From Branchiostoma floridae (Eukaryota; Chordata; Leptocardii; Amphioxiformes; Branchiostomatidae), in contig NC_049993.1 in the NCBI RefSeq assembly GCF_000003815.2, forward strand, positions 14,271,370-14,335,369: a DNA stretch of 64,000 bases, written 5' to 3'. This document shows, piece by piece, positions 60,480 to 64,000 of this stretch. Within the stretch, counting starts at the first letter, position 1, and the number at the start of each line of letters is the position of its first letter. Both the position numbers and the translations under genes were made by a program. The notes under the pieces are model-generated. The model was not told where the DNA came from. It did not search any database and saw only the letters and a list, made by a program, of their open reading frames with translations.

Positions 60480-61575
60480 GGGCTATGAAGGTAAACATTT
60501 GGTTCACGTCACCCAAAACAAATTGGTCTTAGCGATCTATACGGTAACAGAGGGCTGTTAGAGAGGCGCTCTACGGGTTATGAATGTAAACACTTGGTTC
60601 ACGTCACCATCAACAAATCGGTGTTTAGGGCTCCATACAGAGATATTGTAAACAACAAACACACAGAGCCGATAGCTGTTTGAGCAGCTCCACGGGCTAT
60701 ATGAATGTAAACACTTGGTTCACGTCACCATCAACAAGTCGGTGTTTAGGGCTCCATACAGAGATAATGTAAACAACAAACACACAGAGCCAATAGCTGT
60801 TTGAGCAGCTCAACAGGCTATATGAATGTAAACACTTGGTTCACATCACCATCAACAAATCGGTGTTTAGGGCTCTATACTGAGATATTGTAAACAACAA
60901 ACACACAGAGCCGATAGCTGTTTGAGCAGCTCCACGGGCTATATGAATGTAAACACTTGGTGCACGTCACGATCAACAAATCGGTGTTTAGGGCTCCATA
61001 CAGAGATATTGTAAACAACAAACACACAGAGCCGATAGCTGTTTAAGCAGCTCCACGGGCTATATGAATGTAAACACTTGGTTCACATCACCATCAACAA
61101 ATCCGTGTTTAGCGCTCTATACAGAGATATTGTAAACAACAAACACACGGAGTCGATAGCTGTTTGAGCAGCTCCACGGGCTATATGAATGTAAACACTT
61201 GGTTCACGTCACCATCAACAAATCGGTGTTTAGGGCTCTATACAGAGATATTGTAAACAACAAACACACAGAGCCGATAGCTGTTTGAGCAGCTCCACAG
61301 GCTATATGAATGTAAACACTTGGTTCACGTCACCATCAACAAATCGGTGTTTAGGGCTCCATACAGAGATATTGTAAACAACAAACACACAGAGCCGATA
61401 GCTAACCAGGCAGCTCCATGGGCTATGAATGAACATTTGGTTCACGTCACCCAAAACAAATCGGTCAGAGGTCTGTCCAAGCAGCGCTGCACGGGCTTTG
61501 AATGTAAACATTTGGTTCACGTCACCCAAAACAAATTGGTCAGGGGTCTGTCCAAGCAGCGCTGCACGGGATTAT
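60480..61575. repeat. 121-bp tandem array, seven regular units plus degenerate ends, in intron
   Basis: TGAATGTAAACACTTGG starts at 60581, 60702, 60823, 60944, 61065, 61186 and 61307, an exact 121-bp step with few differences between units. Diverged half-units flank it (60480-60580; 61426; 61499). Each unit carries GGTTCACGTCACC (an inverted TGACGTGA) and AACAACAAACACACAGAGCC. As 121 is not a multiple of three, the array is non-coding. Confidence 0.92.
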
Positions 61576-62310
61576 TTTTTAATCTTCAAGTCGATGTTGG
61601 GTCGCGGAATTATTAATGCGTTGGGAAAAGTAGTAGAAATTTATCGGCTCCCCCCCCCTCATTTAAGAATAGATACTTGTTTGTTTGCCATTGCCAAGAA
61701 TGCGAAATTTTCGCACCTTCATGCTAATCGTCCAGAATGGTTGATTTAGCCCTGTTTGGGAAAATCTGTTGGCCTACTAGAAAAAAAGGGTTTTATAAAA
61801 CAAATAATTAGACCTATTGAGGAGATCTGCAATACCAGGGGTGCCTGTTTTTAGAAGAATTTAACTGCCTGCCAAGAGAGAGTAGTCTGTCCACCCATCC
61901 GTGCTGGATACGGGCAATGAGGTAAAACTTCCTTGGTAAGAGGTTTGCAACAGGTCTAAATATTTGTTTTATGAAACCACATGTTGTTGTTTTGTCATAA
62001 TGGGCAGCAGAGCGCACCCCCCCCCCCCACCAAACACACACGCACATAAATGCACACAAACACTTGTAATAATTGTTCATTTCTTTGTGTGGTTGGATAC
62101 AAAAATTGAAACAACAATCGTGATGGTGATAAATTTAGAAATCAAAACAACCCGTTTATTGAATGAAGCAAGCGGTGCATTGTTTATATGTCAGCTCTTG
62201 CAAAGAAAGCTGAAAGTTCGCACCTCCGTGCTAATCCGAAATCGTCCCAAAGCGCGCCCTTTCCACGCCAGAACACTGACGCCAGCAGCTGGCTGACTGT
62301 CCTATGACGT
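61576..62310. other. intron sequence with weak repeats
   Basis: 'ACTTCCTTGGTA(A/C)GAGGTTTGCAAC' at 61928 recurs at 62569. A poly-C run is at 62018-62028. No exon recognised. Confidence 0.4.
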
Positions 62311-62311
62311 A

Positions 62312-62433
62312 CTCTTCAAGCAGAGGCTTGTGGGAAAAATCGTGACCATTTCCTTTCATATCAATTTTTTTGAAGGCCGGTCGAAATAACATTATGAAAG
62401 GAAAAAGTCACGACCAACCTCTGCTTGGAGAGA
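62312..62433. mobile_element. short MITE (family G)
   Basis: CTCTTCAAGCAGAGG...TTTCCTTTCAT at the left is inverted as ATGAAAGGAAAAAG...CCTCTGCTTGGAGAG at the right. One arm-like end (AACCTCTGCTTGGAGAGAA) recurs alone at about 63072-63090. Confidence 0.7.
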
Positions 62434-63690
62434 AGGTCATATACATGTAGCCCGGTAATAGCGGTATAGTGATAAAGTCAAAGTACAATTTGCACAAACT
62501 ATCTAATTTTAAAGGTTTTAATACTAGTATCCAACCATTGGTGTTTACGAGCAAGGAGGTGAGCAAACTTCCTTGGTACGAGGTTTGCAACGACGGGCAT
62601 TATGTTGGAGTTTACTTCTTGCATAGTGTTATATACCAGGGAGCTTTCAGATGAACACCCCATCCAAGCGTGTATTTGCCTGTTTCGGTCATTCCACTTA
62701 GATGTATCTGCGGGGGTTTTATACAGATATCTTTACCTTGCAGATGTCCATGTTACGATAATATCTTTGCTTTATCTATTTTCCTAGTCTATTTTTCTCC
62801 GCAGTCTCTTCATTTTCAGTGTACGTAGAAATAAAAGTGAAAAACAACAATTACGTGTTGTTTGTGCGTGTTCGTCACGTTGGCTCCCGCCTTTGACAGA
62901 ATGGAGTTATCCAGTAAAAGTTACTCGGGTGGTCTACACTTTGTTTGGCATACCGTCTGTGAGCGTTATCTCGTTTTCATTCATACAGTTGGAAATCGGT
63001 GCAAACCTAACTGGCTGATGTACTTAGACGATAAAATAGACGATAAAAACGACTAAAAAACAGCCGGAGCCTAACCTCTGCTTGGAGAGAACCTCTTGCA
63101 CTAGTACCTGAAAGTTAATGCTCTAACGTTAACATGCTTAAAATGAAACGTGGCTAAAATTATTGATAAAGAGAAAAGGTTATTGTCAGATGACTTTGAA
63201 ACCACTATATTCATATACTAGAAATTGAGCATGATAGCTTCGACTGAGACATCAGTAGGTATGTGATGTATTTTTGATCAGTTGTACTTTTATAATTTTC
63301 TGTGAAATATGATTTCTTGAAGGTGAGGCGTGCCATGCCTATGGTTACAGGGGTGTATTCAGGAAATATTTGCGGAATTCATACAAGCTCTAATGATCGT
63401 ATGGAATCCGTAAAACTCATGAATTAAGTCAGATTCGTGAGTTACTTTAATCTCCAAGCAAGGAAGTTGCTCCAAGCAGATCCTTAAAAAGATTAATAAG
63501 TACGAAACTCATAGCCTCTACCAGGCTTCGTGGCTTGATGGTCTAATTGTCGAAATTGGACAAATAGAGTCACCGTACGCTAGGGGAGTTGCATTTGTGG
63601 AAGTTTTTTCTACACAATTCTCCGAATCTGTTCATCCAAGCATGGGGTTTCGCTCCCTGTCTATTAGAGGTGGTACTGTACAGCTCTCAC
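62434..63690. other. intron sequence
   Basis: No further exon or repeat recognised apart from the family G end near 63072. Confidence 0.4.
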
Positions 63691-63781
63691 CTTGCGTAGG
63701 GCATGGTCCTCTGATGTACGCCACGTCGTCTATGGCGATATCTCCGAATCCAACCCTTCCAATGACTGCTTCAAAGGTAAT
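63691..63781 (-). CDS. 3' exon of a MAM domain, receptor gene continuing beyond the window
   Basis: 91 bp between acceptor TGTTCTGTCGTTCACAG and donor CAAG|GTGAGAG. It reads ITFEAVIGRVGFGDIAIDDV followed by AYIRGPCPTQ. The F.A....G..GDIAIDD......C signature is the C-terminal strand pair and last cysteine of MAM domains (meprin/A5/RPTP-mu), extracellular modules for adhesion and dimerisation. The exon begins in phase 0 (inside the domain) and ends in phase 1, joining to the Ig exon as PTQ-DPP. The rest of the domain and the signal peptide must lie to the right of the window. MAM followed by Ig is the order found in type IIB receptor phosphatases, but their fibronectin repeats are not seen here. 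Confidence 0.8.
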
Positions 63782-64000
63782 CTGTGAACGACAGAACAGT
63801 GTCGGTGGTGGCGTTAACGTTAATCAGGGCATCAGCTAGGTGACTACTGGCGCAGCCGTACATTACTTATATAGTGTCGTGCTCAGCACTGCAACAAGTC
63901 CGCGACGTCTTTAATTTTTAGTCATCATCTCCTTATAAATAAATTGAAATTTTGACCCGCGTTGTGTTCTACATTAAAGAAATGGCTTTAGTCGGACTTT
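63782..64000. other. intron upstream of the MAM exon
   Basis: Pyrimidine tract and branch-point-like sequence (GATTAACGTTAAC on the minus strand) precede the acceptor. No further exon in the remaining bases. Confidence 0.45.

Noticed and set aside
61302-61616. Frames containing repeated VNQMFTF or HLVHVTQNK
   Set aside because: They are translations of the 121-bp array, whose unit length is not a multiple of three.
1-64000. CRISPR array, phage or bacterial defence system
   Set aside because: Spliced exons, minisatellites and eukaryotic transposons show this is animal DNA; none of the tandem arrays has the repeat-spacer structure of CRISPR.

Overview
The window looks like AT-rich, repeat-dense, gene-poor animal DNA. 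Introns have GT/AG boundaries, extracellular modules sit on symmetrical phase-1 exons, and short non-autonomous DNA transposons and diverged minisatellites fill most of the space. The gene content (a single-exon LRR membrane receptor and a MAM/Ig receptor built from shuffled modules) and the repeat style fit an invertebrate chordate, most likely a cephalochordate (amphioxus). This assignment is inference, not proof.

Two protein-coding loci are well supported, both on the minus strand. The first is an intronless type I membrane protein at 20980-22368: signal peptide, LRRNT, leucine-rich repeats, LRRCT, serine/proline/asparagine stalk, one transmembrane helix, acidic tail with two tyrosine motifs. 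Its 3' end has been tandemly duplicated (period about 300 bp), leaving a relic of the C-terminal codons downstream. A foldback MITE sits about 110 bp upstream of its ATG. The second is a multi-exon gene whose last visible exons run from 63781 down to 56509: the end of a MAM domain, an Ig domain, a transmembrane segment with basic cytoplasmic tail, and an SH3 domain. Its 5' exons lie beyond the right edge. All four exons join in frame through phase-1 introns. A MAM-Ig-TM-SH3 receptor is the most unusual item here.

Layout: 1-20 kb has no convincing gene. It holds a piggyBac-like MITE end (1-497), copies of a 400-530 bp foldback MITE ('family A'), degenerate tandem duplications, and a roughly 150-170 bp minisatellite at 8.0-10.1 kb. 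The LRR gene lies at 20-23 kb. From 23-33 kb come microsatellites, two hAT-like MITEs (one with a perfect 8-bp target duplication) and a complete piggyBac-like MITE. From 33-50 kb come more minisatellites, two of them split by Tc1/mariner-like elements with TA duplications; a 100-N assembly gap and a LINE C-terminal fragment lie inside the second element. A long foldback lies at 52.6 kb. The MAM/Ig/TM/SH3 gene occupies 56.5-63.8 kb, with a homogeneous 121-bp tandem array in one intron.

No tRNA, rRNA, CRISPR array or bacterial operon was seen. Most open frames of 60-110 codons lie in repeats or AT-rich DNA and were not called.
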